12,941 bases of DNA from DATDVC01 sp036517695 (GTDB lineage: Bacteria; Patescibacteriota; Minisyncoccia; Phycocordibacterales; WO2-35-19), in the NCBI GenBank assembly GCA_036517695.1, contig DATDVC010000001.1:1-12941 (forward strand), in the 5' to 3' direction. A program made the position numbers and the translations under genes. The stretch's first letter is position 1; each line of letters begins with the position of its first letter. A model generated the notes under the pieces. The model made no database searches, was not told where the DNA came from, and was given only the letters and a program-made list of their open reading frames with translations. Positions 1 to 6,525 of the stretch are shown piece by piece.

Positions 1-43
1 GCCAGCCATATAAAGCGTACAAACATTCAAAATAATTTACGTA

Positions 44-72
44 TTGTATTATTTGCCAGTGTGGAGTATCCT
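44..72 (+). promoter_or_regulatory. possible promoter of the sigma-factor gene
   Basis: A TTGTAT hexamer (44-49) and TATCCT (67-72) are separated by 17 bases, which would start transcription near 79 and leave a leader of about 33 nt. The match to consensus is moderate and the region is AT-rich, so this is tentative. Confidence 0.3.
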
Positions 73-111
73 CTCTCCTAGGCGTGTTTAAAAGTTGAGA
101 AGGAGATTTAT

Positions 112-675
112 ATGCAACCATATATGGAAGAGGCGATGGAGGTTTGCAGACAACAAACTGAAATTTACCTCAGAACACATCATCTACCACCCTCTGTTCT
201 TTCGGAAGACCTTTTGCAAGAGGCGCGACTGAGGATGTTGAAGCATCTCTATCGGTACGATCCGGCCATGGGTGAGCTACGGGCTTTTTTGCGGCCACAC
301 GTGGTGGGTGCGATCAAAGATTATTTGAAAAAAACCGATGGATACAGGCGTTATGGCAGAAAGACGGTGCTGATCTCTCTGACTCCGACAGAAAATGGAT
401 CAACAAAGCGATGCGTGATCGATGCAGTTGATTATGGGGGTAATATTGAGGCGGCTTATATAAGAGCGGTCGATCTGTCGAGAGCGCTGAAGATTGTGAT
501 GGGCTCTATCCCCCCAAGGCATCAAAAAATACTTCGTCTGTACTACTGGGAGGGAAAAACTATGAGAGAGATTGGTGAACTTGTGGGTATTTCTGAACCT
601 GGAGTATGTATGATCCATCGGAAGTCTATAGACAAGTTGTCTAAGATTCTTCATCGAGGAAAATTGCCCGTGTGA
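112..675 (+). CDS. small sigma-70 family RNA polymerase sigma factor
   Basis: Probable alternative sigma factor that directs RNA polymerase to a subset of promoters. Residues about 30-75 match region 2: an EDLLQEARLRMLKHLYRYDP stretch resembling the core-binding and -10 recognition helices of FliA/WhiG-type factors, followed by GAIKDYLKK. Residues about 132-180 match region 4, with IPPRHQKILRLYYWEGKT leading into a helix-turn-helix (about 151-176) that would contact the -35 box. Region 3 is reduced to a linker of about 55 residues, so at 187 residues it is shorter than FliA and has the size of an ECF factor. The ATG is fixed by AGGAG at 101-105, six bases upstream. It is a single-gene unit closed by a hairpin overlapping its stop codon. 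No anti-sigma gene is visible beside it. The family call is firm; the regulon is unknown. Confidence 0.85.
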   Translation: MQPYMEEAMEVCRQQTEIYLRTHHLPPSVLSEDLLQEARLRMLKHLYRYDPAMGELRAFLRPHVVGAIKDYLKKTDGYRRYGRKTVLISLTPTENGSTKRCVIDAVDYGGNIEAAYIRAVDLSRALKIVMGSIPPRHQKILRLYYWEGKTMREIGELVGISEPGVCMIHRKSIDKLSKILHRGKLPV

Positions 676-716
676 GCCAGCTTATGAACTTATTTCATGG
701 GCTGGCTGTTTCTAAA
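675..716 (+). terminator. intrinsic terminator of the sigma-factor gene
   Basis: AGCCAGC (675-681) pairs with GCTGGCT (701-707), and an inner ATGAA/TTCAT helix extends the stem. A short T-rich stretch (GTTTCT) follows. The hairpin begins on the last base of the stop codon. The U-tract is weak. Confidence 0.6.
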
Positions 717-720
717 AAAT

Positions 721-759
721 TTATTTAAAAAAGGCCGGCATGAGGGGTTCTCATGCCGG
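721..759 (-). terminator. intrinsic terminator of cbiZ
   Basis: A perfect 10-bp stem, CCGGCATGAG (735-744) with CTCATGCCGG (750-759), is followed on the minus strand by a run of six T (A-tract 727-732). It overlaps the stop codon of the minus-strand gene at 751-753. Confidence 0.85.
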
Positions 760-1425
760 GTTGGCGCGTAAACTTTTGCATATGGGGTATTTGTTTGACA
801 GCGCTGACAACAGCGCGTCTCTTGTTTCAATGGCGATCGTTTCTTCTATCAACGTTTGAAGCCCGGCAAATTCTTTTGGCTTGCCAGTTTTTGGAGATAG
901 GACTAGGGTGACATCTGTGGGTGTGCCGGCGATGACTTTTTTGTTATGTTTTTTGCACCAGTCCCCAAGGGTGTTCGCTAAATACACCTTAACCATCCCA
1001 TAAGCTTCAATTAGGGCGGGCTCGGGTATTTTATGGACCATGATATAGACTGTATTGATTGTGCCCGGATAACGCATTACCTCCATCCCGTTCCCTTTGT
1101 TTTTTGAGAAAAGAGGGACACCATTGCTGATACCAGCTGTAATACGACACTTCTTTTTTTGGGACCAAGCTCCATATTTTTGTGGAACCGCCGTCAAAAG
1201 AACAACTGTTTTTTTTGGATCACAGCCATAATCTTTAGCCAGTCTTTTGCAGTAACTTGGCATTTTTTTTACGTCCACATAGTTATTTGGTAACAACGTG
1301 TGGTTGATTACCCACCGTATTTGTTTCTTGCATCCTCCGTTAAAGATGGCGGAAGATGTGGCAAACATTGATTCTCTAAAATAGATTACGTGAGTCAACT
1401 CTTCGTCTGTGGTAACTTCAAACAC
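751..1425 (-). CDS. cbiZ: adenosylcobinamide amidohydrolase (CbiZ family)
   Basis: CbiZ cleaves the aminopropanol side chain from adenosylcobinamide (and in some bacteria from pseudocobalamin) to give adenosylcobyric acid, allowing scavenged corrinoids to be rebuilt. The 224-residue product shows the family's conserved blocks in order: SSAIFNGG (24-31), LLTAV (76-80), TAGISNG (96-102, the TVGVSN-type block), PGTINTVYIM (120-129), EPALIEAYGMVK (135-146) and AGTPTDVTLVLSPKTG (166-181) followed by FAGLQTLIEETIA. Length agrees with the archaeal and bacterial family. I chose the GTG at 1425 because AGGAGG (1430-1435) lies four bases upstream; an in-frame GTG at 1467 falls inside the riboswitch terminator hairpin and has no SD. 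A cobalamin riboswitch precedes it, and divergent cbiB, the next enzyme of the salvage route, supports the assignment. Confidence 0.88.
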   Translation of the reverse strand: MFEVTTDEELTHVIYFRESMFATSSAIFNGGCKKQIRWVINHTLLPNNYVDVKKMPSYCKRLAKDYGCDPKKTVVLLTAVPQKYGAWSQKKKCRITAGISNGVPLFSKNKGNGMEVMRYPGTINTVYIMVHKIPEPALIEAYGMVKVYLANTLGDWCKKHNKKVIAGTPTDVTLVLSPKTGKPKEFAGLQTLIEETIAIETRDALLSALSNKYPICKSLRANPA

Positions 1426-1444
1426 AAAACCTCCTTGTTTGTTT

Positions 1445-1489
1445 AAAGAACGTGGTCTCAATACCACGCTCTTTTGAATGCGAGAGTGG
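1445..1489 (-). promoter_or_regulatory. expression platform of the cobalamin riboswitch
   Basis: Read on the minus strand, CGTGGT (complement of 1463-1468) and ACCACG (complement of 1451-1456) form a 6-bp hairpin followed by TTCTTT, a small terminator ahead of the cbiZ SD. Its 5' arm can pair instead with CCACTCT upstream (complement of 1483-1489), which overlaps the 3' arm of the aptamer's last hairpin. Aptamer folding and antitermination would then exclude each other, giving repression when cobalamin is bound. The pairings are visible; the switching logic is inferred. Confidence 0.5.
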
Positions 1490-1577
1490 CTTTACGCGAG
1501 CCGTTTAAGATTTGGAAGGACCGGACTATACCGTTGCGCGACAGTCGGGGAATTGCGCCCCATTCACTTCCTAAACC
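1488..1577 (-). promoter_or_regulatory. cobalamin riboswitch aptamer (compact, class II-like)
   Basis: On the minus strand the conserved cobalamin-riboswitch core is readable: GGAA, then a GGCGCAATTCC loop block (complement of 1549-1559, matching family GGUGnAAnUCC with one U-to-C change) closed by flanking GG/CC, then CTGTCGCGCAACGGTA (B12-box region, 1530-1545) and a TTCC strand able to pair with the initial GGAA. GTTTA (1572-1576) and TAAAC (1503-1507) can form P1. A following GGCT/AGCC hairpin (1488-1502) has a CGCGTAA loop that could kiss the core loop. The large peripheral domain of AdoCbl class I switches is absent, as in the short class II type. It precedes cbiZ. Confidence 0.85.
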
Positions 1578-1591
1578 AGTTGCTGTAGAGT

Positions 1592-1620
1592 AATTTATCA
1601 TGGAGTCGATGGATACACAA
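1592..1620 (-). promoter_or_regulatory. probable promoter for riboswitch-cbiZ
   Basis: Minus-strand TTGTGT (complement of 1615-1620), a 17-base spacer and TAAATT (complement of 1592-1597) would start transcription near 1585, just before the aptamer. It overlaps the first codons of divergent cbiB. Confidence 0.4.
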
Positions 1621-2556
1621 ATCTTGATTTTGGCGGTCGCTTTTTTGCTTGACCTTATTTTCAAAGATCCGGCTTGGCTTTATCATCCGGTCCAAGCCGT
1701 CGGAGCGCTGGCTTCTGCTCTCGAAAAGACGCTCCGTCGGATTTTCAAAAACAAACTAAAAATAGCCGGAGCATTTTTTTTGCTAATACAAATATTTTTT
1801 TGGCCCATCGTCGCGATTGTCTTGGCTCGTCTTTTCTACTCCATTTCTCCGGCGCTTGAATTTTTATTCTGGATCTACCTGACCTACTCGCTTTTGGCTT
1901 TTGGTTCTTTGATCGGAGAAGTTTCAAAAGTTAAAAAATTTTTAGATAATGGAGAGTCGGAGCAGGCCAGAAAAATAGCGCAAGGGATGGTGAGCCGAGA
2001 TCTATCTGATGCGAGCGAGCGCGAAATTATCAGAGCGACCATTGAAACTGCCACAGAAAATATTTCAGACGGCATCATCGCGCCTATGTTTTACTTCGTT
2101 CTCGGTGGACCTTTGCTGATGCTTGTCTACAAAGTCCTAAACACCCTTGATTCGATGGTGGGCTATAGAAACCAAAAATACACTGATTTTGGCGGGGCTT
2201 CGGCTCGGTTTGATGATTTATTAAATTTTATACCGTCGCGAATCACCGGACTTTTGATAGTTGCAAGCGCTTTTTTATTGGGCGATAGTCCTCGCGGAGC
2301 ATGGAGAGCTTGGATGAGGGATGGCCAAAAAGGCCCTTCTCCAAACGGCGGTATCCCGATCACGGCTTTTGCCGGAGCGCGAGATATAGCTCTGGGCGGT
2401 CCGTGTGTGGTAGACGGAAAAATCATCGATATCCCATTTGTCGGCGGGGACAAAAAAGATTTTGGGATAGAAGAGATTGGCGTTGTTTTGAAATATATAA
2501 AGCTAGTTTCGACGATTGCTTTGATATTATCGTGTGGTATAATGGTATTGTCTTAA
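1600..2556 (+). CDS. cbiB: adenosylcobinamide-phosphate synthase (CbiB/CobD family)
   Basis: Membrane enzyme that attaches an aminopropanol (phosphate) arm to adenosylcobyric acid, forming adenosylcobinamide (phosphate). The 318 residues match the family's usual length and landmarks: DPAWLYHPVQAVG (23-35), GMVSRDLS (129-136), IETATENISDGIIAP (148-162), NTLDSMVGYRN (181-191) followed by FGGASARFDD, and GPSPNGG (245-251). Hydrophobic segments lie at about 5-20, 55-80, 85-105, 160-178, 213-227 and 300-317. The ATG at 1600 has no clear SD; ATG 1609 is an alternative with GGAG only three bases away. It is divergent from cbiZ: CbiZ makes cobyric acid and CbiB rebuilds cobinamide, so the pair forms a corrinoid-remodelling module. 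The later nucleotide-loop genes (cobU, cobS) are not in view. Confidence 0.9.
   Translation: MESMDTQILILAVAFLLDLIFKDPAWLYHPVQAVGALASALEKTLRRIFKNKLKIAGAFFLLIQIFFWPIVAIVLARLFYSISPALEFLFWIYLTYSLLAFGSLIGEVSKVKKFLDNGESEQARKIAQGMVSRDLSDASEREIIRATIETATENISDGIIAPMFYFVLGGPLLMLVYKVLNTLDSMVGYRNQKYTDFGGASARFDDLLNFIPSRITGLLIVASAFLLGDSPRGAWRAWMRDGQKGPSPNGGIPITAFAGARDIALGGPCVVDGKIIDIPFVGGDKKDFGIEEIGVVLKYIKLVSTIALILSCGIMVLS
2535..2543 (+). promoter_or_regulatory. extended -10 promoter for typA
   Basis: TGGTATAAT (2535-2543) is a perfect -10 hexamer with the TGn extension, inside the last codons of cbiB. Transcription would start near 2550, giving a leader of about 30 nt. Confidence 0.55.
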
Positions 2557-2580
2557 GCCCCATGAGGGATTTTATTTTGT

Positions 2581-4377
2581 ATGGAAATTCGGAACATTGC
2601 GATCATAGCCCACGTTGACCATGGTAAAACCACTTTAACGGACGCGATTCTTAAGCAGACTGGTTTTGGAGAAGAAGGTTTTTCTATGGATTCAAACGCG
2701 CTCGAAAAAGAGCGCGGCATTACCATTTATTCCAAAAATGCAAGCGTAGTATACAAGGGAACCAAAATAAACATTGTCGATACTCCCGGACACGCCGACT
2801 TTGGTTCTGAAGTTGAGAGAATATTGCGATCCATAGATTCGGTTTTGCTTGTGGTAGATGCTCAAGAAGGCCCAATGCCACAGACTCGTTTCGTTTTGAA
2901 AAAATCTCTGGAAATAGGGCATAAGCCGATTGTGGTTTTAAACAAGATCGACAAGCCGGCTGCCGATCCCAAAAAAGCTCACGATGAAATATTTGAATTA
3001 TTTTTTGATTTGGGTGCTAGCGAGGAACAGTTGAATTTCACTACGGTCTACGCAATCGGCAAAGATGGGGTGGCCATGAAAAATCTGGAAGACGAACGCA
3101 AAAATATGGACCCGCTTCTTGATGTTGTTTTGGAACAAGTCGCTCCGGCTGAAAGTCTTGAAGATCGCCCTCTAAAGGCGCAACCTTTCAACTTGGGCTA
3201 CGACAATTTTTTGGGCCGGCTGGCGATTGCTCGTATTTACGACGGAGTATTAAAAGACGGACAAAAAGTTTTTGTCAAAAAAAATGACGCTTCAGTCGAA
3301 GAAGGGAAAATAACCAAGATCTTTTTATTCAAAGGCACTAATCGTCAGGAAGTAAAAGAAGCTGTGGCCGGAGATATAGCGATAATCGCTGGTATGCCAA
3401 ACATATACATAGGGGATACGGTGGTTGATGATATTTCGACAGAAAGCTTGCCTTCGATTCATGTTGATGAGCCGACCATCGCCGTCAATTTTTTGGTCAA
3501 TAACTCTCCATTTGCTGGAAGGGAGGGAAAGTTTGTGACTGGCAGGCAGATACGCGAGAGGTTAGAAAAAGAGCTGGAGATCAATGTCGGTCTCAAAGTC
3601 GATTTTAGCGATGATGTCATGAAAGTCTACGGACGAGGAGAGCTTCATGTGGCCATCTTGCTTGAAAATATGCGTCGCGAAGGATTTGAACTCCAAGTTT
3701 CCCAACCGCAAGTCATTTTCCGAGAGGAAAATGATGGTGAGCGAAGAGAACCATTTGAGGAAGTAGTTATTGACGTGCCGGAAGAGATGCAGGGTGTGGT
3801 GATTGAAAAGCTTGGCAAACGCGGCGCTGTCATGACGAACACAAAGCATCATGGCGGTCACGCGCGCTTAATTTTTGAAGGTCCGACTCGTGGGCTTTTG
3901 GGTTACCGAAACCAATTTGTCATAGACACAAAAGGCGAGGGGATTTTTGCAAGCAGAGTGATCGGCTTCAATCCTTACGCCGGTGAAATACAAAAAAAGC
4001 CGACTGGTTCGATGACCTCGATGGCGACAGGCAAAACTTTGGCTTTTGCTCTCGACAATCTCCAAACACGAGGCACTCTCTATATAGGTCCGACGACTGA
4101 AGTTTACGAGGGGATGGTGATCGGCAACACTTCCAAAGGAGACGAACTCGTAGTCAACCCGACCAAAGGCAAACAGCTTACCAACATGCGGGCTAGTGGT
4201 TCGGATGACAAAATATATCTCGCTCCGCCCCTGCCGATCACTATTGAAAGCGGTCTGGAGATAATGGCAGAAGACGAATATCTGGAGATTACTCCAAAAA
4301 ATGTCCGACTCCGCAAAAAACATCTCACGGAATTAGATCGAGCCAAATCTTTGAGGAAGGACCAGGATAAAAATTAG
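2581..4377 (+). CDS. typA: ribosome-associated GTPase TypA/BipA
   Basis: Translational GTPase of the EF-G superfamily that acts on the ribosome in stress adaptation and 50S assembly. At 598 residues it is full length. G-domain motifs are intact: G1 AHVDHGKTT (10-18), G2 RGIT (45-48), G3 DTPGH (67-71) and G4 NKID (121-124). Domain II begins near residue 180 (AQPFNLGYDNFLGRLAIARI), the EF-G domain V-like region near 390 carries PFEEVVIDVPEEMQGVV, and the BipA-specific C-terminal domain has TRGLLGYRNQF and GSMTSMATGKTLAFALDN. The ATG at 2581 matches the usual IRNIAIIAHVDHGKTT start; no good SD is seen, only GAGGG about 13 bases upstream. It starts 24 bases after cbiB but has its own -10 box. Its stop overlaps that of the convergent gene. 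Confidence 0.96.
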   Translation: MEIRNIAIIAHVDHGKTTLTDAILKQTGFGEEGFSMDSNALEKERGITIYSKNASVVYKGTKINIVDTPGHADFGSEVERILRSIDSVLLVVDAQEGPMPQTRFVLKKSLEIGHKPIVVLNKIDKPAADPKKAHDEIFELFFDLGASEEQLNFTTVYAIGKDGVAMKNLEDERKNMDPLLDVVLEQVAPAESLEDRPLKAQPFNLGYDNFLGRLAIARIYDGVLKDGQKVFVKKNDASVEEGKITKIFLFKGTNRQEVKEAVAGDIAIIAGMPNIYIGDTVVDDISTESLPSIHVDEPTIAVNFLVNNSPFAGREGKFVTGRQIRERLEKELEINVGLKVDFSDDVMKVYGRGELHVAILLENMRREGFELQVSQPQVIFREENDGERREPFEEVVIDVPEEMQGVVIEKLGKRGAVMTNTKHHGGHARLIFEGPTRGLLGYRNQFVIDTKGEGIFASRVIGFNPYAGEIQKKPTGSMTSMATGKTLAFALDNLQTRGTLYIGPTTEVYEGMVIGNTSKGDELVVNPTKGKQLTNMRASGSDDKIYLAPPLPITIESGLEIMAEDEYLEITPKNVRLRKKHLTELDRAKSLRKDQDKN

Positions 4378-5111
4378 AAATACGCTTCAACCCCGTCCCA
4401 CCAGCCATCCCCGTCGCTGTCTTTTTGCTTCGGGTCTGTTTTTGTGCAATTTTCGTCGTTTGGCTTATCCAGACATTCTTCGCTGTAATCGGCGATGCCG
4501 TCTTCGTCTTTATCTTCACTCCAGATGGTTATGCGCTCGTTAAGTTCGCTATCGCTGGCTGTTCCTTTGGAAGTCGCGCCGCCTTTCGTGGGGCTCCAAC
4601 TCAAAACTTTCCAACTTCCCGAAGAATCTTTTACAAAAAATATTATGCTTCTGAATCTACCGATAATATCCATATCATCACTGTCTTCTATCCAAAAATC
4701 GCTAGCCAATATCATCTGCCTCTCGTCGCTCCAGACATTTGTGAAATTTTCTTTCTCAAGCCCCTTGCCGTAAGAGTAAGCGCTCGCCATCCGCGATTCG
4801 CATTCTATGCGAGTCTTTGGGTCCTCGCAAATGGGAGCCAGCTTGTAAACGGTGCTTCTGATTCCATCAAGGTCGCGAGTCTTGTTGTACTCAAGATACT
4901 TTTCAAAAACAGACCAAGCGACATCTTTAGGGTCGTTTGAGAGTGGGAGGGTTTGAGAAGGTAAAAAAGGCACAGAACCTTTTTCCGCAACCCCCTCCGC
5001 AGATTTAGCTTGCTCTTCAAAATTTTGGACTGACTCTTCTTTTTTTGACAATACAATAAAGCTAGCCAATATGGCCACCAAAATAAAAAATAAAATTATC
5101 TTTTTTGCCAT
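4374..5111 (-). CDS. membrane-anchored protein with C-terminal calcium-binding (TSP3-like) repeats
   Basis: The product of 245 residues starts with MAKK and one hydrophobic helix (about 5-21), so it is probably anchored with its body outside the membrane. The middle (60-175) contains two Cys pairs' worth of candidates (C95, C104) and a SGSWKVLSW segment resembling NTF2-like or lumazine-type beta structure; I do not recognise its family. The C-terminus has two acidic DxDxDG loops, around 200-208 (DKDEDGIAD) and 231-239 (DSDGDGWWD), typical of thrombospondin-3/EF-hand-like calcium sites, with C213 and C222 between. An upstream in-frame ATG at 5210 would run through a repeat element and is unlikely. 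At 5111 the ATG lies seven bases after an extended -10 (TGATATTCT), suggesting a leaderless message. Function unknown. Confidence 0.78.
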   Translation of the reverse strand: MAKKIILFFILVAILASFIVLSKKEESVQNFEEQAKSAEGVAEKGSVPFLPSQTLPLSNDPKDVAWSVFEKYLEYNKTRDLDGIRSTVYKLAPICEDPKTRIECESRMASAYSYGKGLEKENFTNVWSDERQMILASDFWIEDSDDMDIIGRFRSIIFFVKDSSGSWKVLSWSPTKGGATSKGTASDSELNERITIWSEDKDEDGIADYSEECLDKPNDENCTKTDPKQKDSDGDGWWDGVEAYF

Positions 5112-5118
5112 GAGTGCT

Positions 5119-5127
5119 AGAATATCA
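5119..5127 (-). promoter_or_regulatory. extended -10 promoter, leaderless start
   Basis: Minus-strand TGATATTCT (complement of 5119-5127) ends seven bases before the ATG at 5111, so transcription would begin at or one base from the start codon. Confidence 0.5.
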
Positions 5128-5137
5128 TAATTAAGAA

Positions 5138-5178
5138 AATAACTCACCCCTAGCCCCTCTCTTACAACAAGAGAGGGG
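5138..5178 (+). repeat. hairpin repeat copy A
   Basis: AATAACTCACCCC is followed by TAG and a 10-bp stem CCCCTCTCTT/AAGAGAGGGG (5154-5163 with 5169-5178) around loop ACAAC. It lies 17 bases before the DUF559 start codon and 26 bases upstream of the divergent membrane-protein start codon. Confidence 0.9.
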
Positions 5179-5195
5179 AACCGCGCAACAAAATT

Positions 5196-5540
5196 ATGTA
5201 CAATGATCAATTACAAAAAGATAGACGTAGAGAACTAAGAAAAAATCAGACCGAAGCAGAAAAAATCTTTTGGCAAGAAATTAGAAACCGTAAAGTAAAT
5301 AATTTAAAATTTTTAAGACAGTATAGCGTAGGTCCATATATCCTAGATTTTTTCTGTCCAGAAATAAGGCTTGCAATAGAGCTGGATGGTAAACAACATG
5401 AGAACGCTAGAGAATATGATGTGGAACGAGAGCTCTTTCTAAAAAATAAAGATATACGCACCATAAGGTTTTGGAATGAGAAAATCTTAAAAGATATTAA
5501 AAATGTTTTGAAGATTGTTGCAGAAAATGCTAAATTTTGA
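5196..5540 (+). CDS. DUF559 family protein (Vsr/restriction-endonuclease-like fold)
   Basis: A complete DUF559 protein of 114 residues. The N-terminal helix has the family's RRELRKNQTEAEKIFWQEIR pattern (11-30). The core is YILDFFCPEIRLAIELDGKQH (48-68), where D51 and E62 with a following polar residue correspond to a PD-(D/E)xK-like centre and GKQH is the family signature. RFWNEKIL (91-98) closes the fold. The family is related to Vsr mismatch endonucleases, but its activity is poorly known. The ATG follows hairpin repeat A by 17 bases with no SD, and the same repeat-to-start arrangement occurs at the second, decayed DUF559 locus (9781-10011), implying that repeat and gene travel together. 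The following gene begins right after the stop. Confidence 0.85.
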   Translation: MYNDQLQKDRRRELRKNQTEAEKIFWQEIRNRKVNNLKFLRQYSVGPYILDFFCPEIRLAIELDGKQHENAREYDVERELFLKNKDIRTIRFWNEKILKDIKNVLKIVAENAKF

Positions 5541-5542
5541 TT

Positions 5543-5816
5543 ATGCTCAGCCTCTTTTTTAAACCGGAGAGCGAATTATTCAATTCTGCGACCAAGGAAT
5601 ATAAAGATATTTGGAAAAGTGAAGGAGAAAAAATAATAAATATTGAAGATAAGAAAGGGACTTTGATACATGAACTTGGACACAGGTTGATTGCCCCGCT
5701 GCATAATCGTCAGGAAAGGTAGGTATGACTATGAAGGAGCTTGGAAATGGGCTTTAGGTATAAGTAAGGATGAGAGAAGAAAGATTTTAGATAAAATTAT
5801 TTCGCTTAATAAATAA
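5543..5816 (+). pseudogene. frameshifted small HELGH (metallopeptidase-like) gene
   Basis: The first frame runs from ATG 5543 to a stop at 5722 and ends TLIHELGHRLIAPLHNRQER, with HELGH as an HExxH zinc-site motif. From 5718 another frame (+1) continues as GRYDYEGAWKWALGISKDER and beyond to the stop at 5814-5816, with plausible coding character. Together they would make about 90 residues, so a one-base frameshift, or an internal deletion of a longer protease, is likely. It begins two bases after the DUF559 stop inside cassette 1, and repeat B follows seven bases downstream. The protein family is not identified beyond the HExxH motif. A sequencing error cannot be excluded. Confidence 0.6.
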
Positions 5817-5822
5817 GTCGCA

Positions 5823-5866
5823 CCCCCTCCCTTGTTGTAAGGGAGGGGGTTAGGGGGTGAGTTATT
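5823..5866 (-). repeat. hairpin repeat copy B (inverted)
   Basis: Inverse orientation to copy A. Stem CCCCCTCCCTT/AAGGGAGGGGG surrounds loop GTTGT and ends outward in GGGGTGAGTTATT. The outer end is three bases before the ATG at 5870. Confidence 0.9.
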
Positions 5867-5869
5867 GAT

Positions 5870-6517
5870 ATGAAAAATCAAATCCAAAAAATTTTGAATA
5901 GCAGGGAGTTGGCGATCATCAAGAAACTTTCTACTCCGGCTAAAATCCAAGATTTTTTGGATGACTTGCCATTCAATTTTGAACAAATAGGGGAAACTTA
6001 CCACTCCCCGAGGATGATGCTGAAATTTAAAATAGCGCACTGCTTCGAGGGGGCCTTTTTTGCCTCTCTTTGCCTCTCTTATCATGGAGTTAAGAATTTT
6101 ATTTTGGATTTGAAAGTCAAGAATTTAAAGAAAGACAGTGACCACGTGGTCTGCATCTTTGAAATCAACGGATTTTGGGGAGCCATAAGCAAGACGAATC
6201 ATGCTGTCTTGCGCTATCGCGATCCTATTTATAAAAACGCGCGGGAGGTAGCACTCTCTTATTTTCACGAATATTTTCTGGATGACGGAGAAAAAACTCT
6301 ACTTTCTTTTTCAAAACCATTTGATGTCTGGAAAAAGTTTGGGCTTGAGTGGATCGCAAGAGAAGATGATCTTGATGAAATCGCCGAATATTTAGATCGA
6401 GTGAAGCACTTTCCGTTTGTGTCCGAAAAAAACAAAAAATTGATAAGAAAAGCCGGGAAAACTGAAATAAAAGGAGCGATCGTCTCGGAGTGGAATAAAA
6501 AGGGAAAAAGAGTATAA
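5870..6517 (+). CDS. conserved transglutaminase-like (papain-fold) hypothetical protein
   Basis: A soluble 215-residue protein of a widely conserved but uncharacterised type. Visible landmarks are KIQDFLDDLPFNFE (25-38), SPR (46-48), AHCFEGAFFA (56-65) with C58 as candidate nucleophile at the start of a helix, DHVVCIFEI (91-99) with H92 as candidate catalytic His, GAISKTNHAVLRYRDPIY (104-121), and a YFHEYF block (131-136). A Cys at a helix start followed by a His strand fits a transglutaminase-like cysteine protease fold, which is my inference. The start is placed at the ATG three bases after repeat B; no SD exists, so its expression signals must lie in or beyond the repeat. The next gene's promoter lies in its last codons. 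Confidence 0.75.
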   Translation: MKNQIQKILNSRELAIIKKLSTPAKIQDFLDDLPFNFEQIGETYHSPRMMLKFKIAHCFEGAFFASLCLSYHGVKNFILDLKVKNLKKDSDHVVCIFEINGFWGAISKTNHAVLRYRDPIYKNAREVALSYFHEYFLDDGEKTLLSFSKPFDVWKKFGLEWIAREDDLDEIAEYLDRVKHFPFVSEKNKKLIRKAGKTEIKGAIVSEWNKKGKRV

Positions 6518-6518
6518 T
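6513..6518 (+). promoter_or_regulatory. -10 box, leaderless start
   Basis: A perfect TATAAT ends seven bases before the ATG at 6526, and it overlaps the stop region of the upstream gene. No SD is present, consistent with a leaderless message. Confidence 0.55.
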
Positions 6519-6525
6519 CGGCGTC

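Larger units (their letters stand above)
5138..5866. mobile_element. inverted-repeat-bounded DUF559 cassette 1
   Basis: A 729-bp unit bounded by convergent copies of the hairpin repeat (5138-5178 and 5823-5866), whose AATAACTCACCCC ends face outward. Inside are an intact DUF559 gene directly after the left repeat and a frameshifted small gene. The interior is visibly more AT-rich than the flanking genes. The same arrangement recurs at 9761-10596. No target-site duplication is obvious. Mobility is inferred from architecture alone. Confidence 0.5.

Noticed and set aside
1458..1664. Minus-strand open frame of 68 codons upstream of cbiZ.
   Set aside because: It overlaps the riboswitch core and the cbiB start and has no SD.
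3868..4323. Minus-strand open frame of 151 codons inside typA.
   Set aside because: Mirror of a well-conserved GTPase coding sequence.
4425..4940. Plus-strand open frame of 171 codons.
   Set aside because: It is antisense to the calcium-repeat membrane protein, whose frame shows a signal anchor and DxDxDG loops. The plus frame has no SD or recognisable domain.
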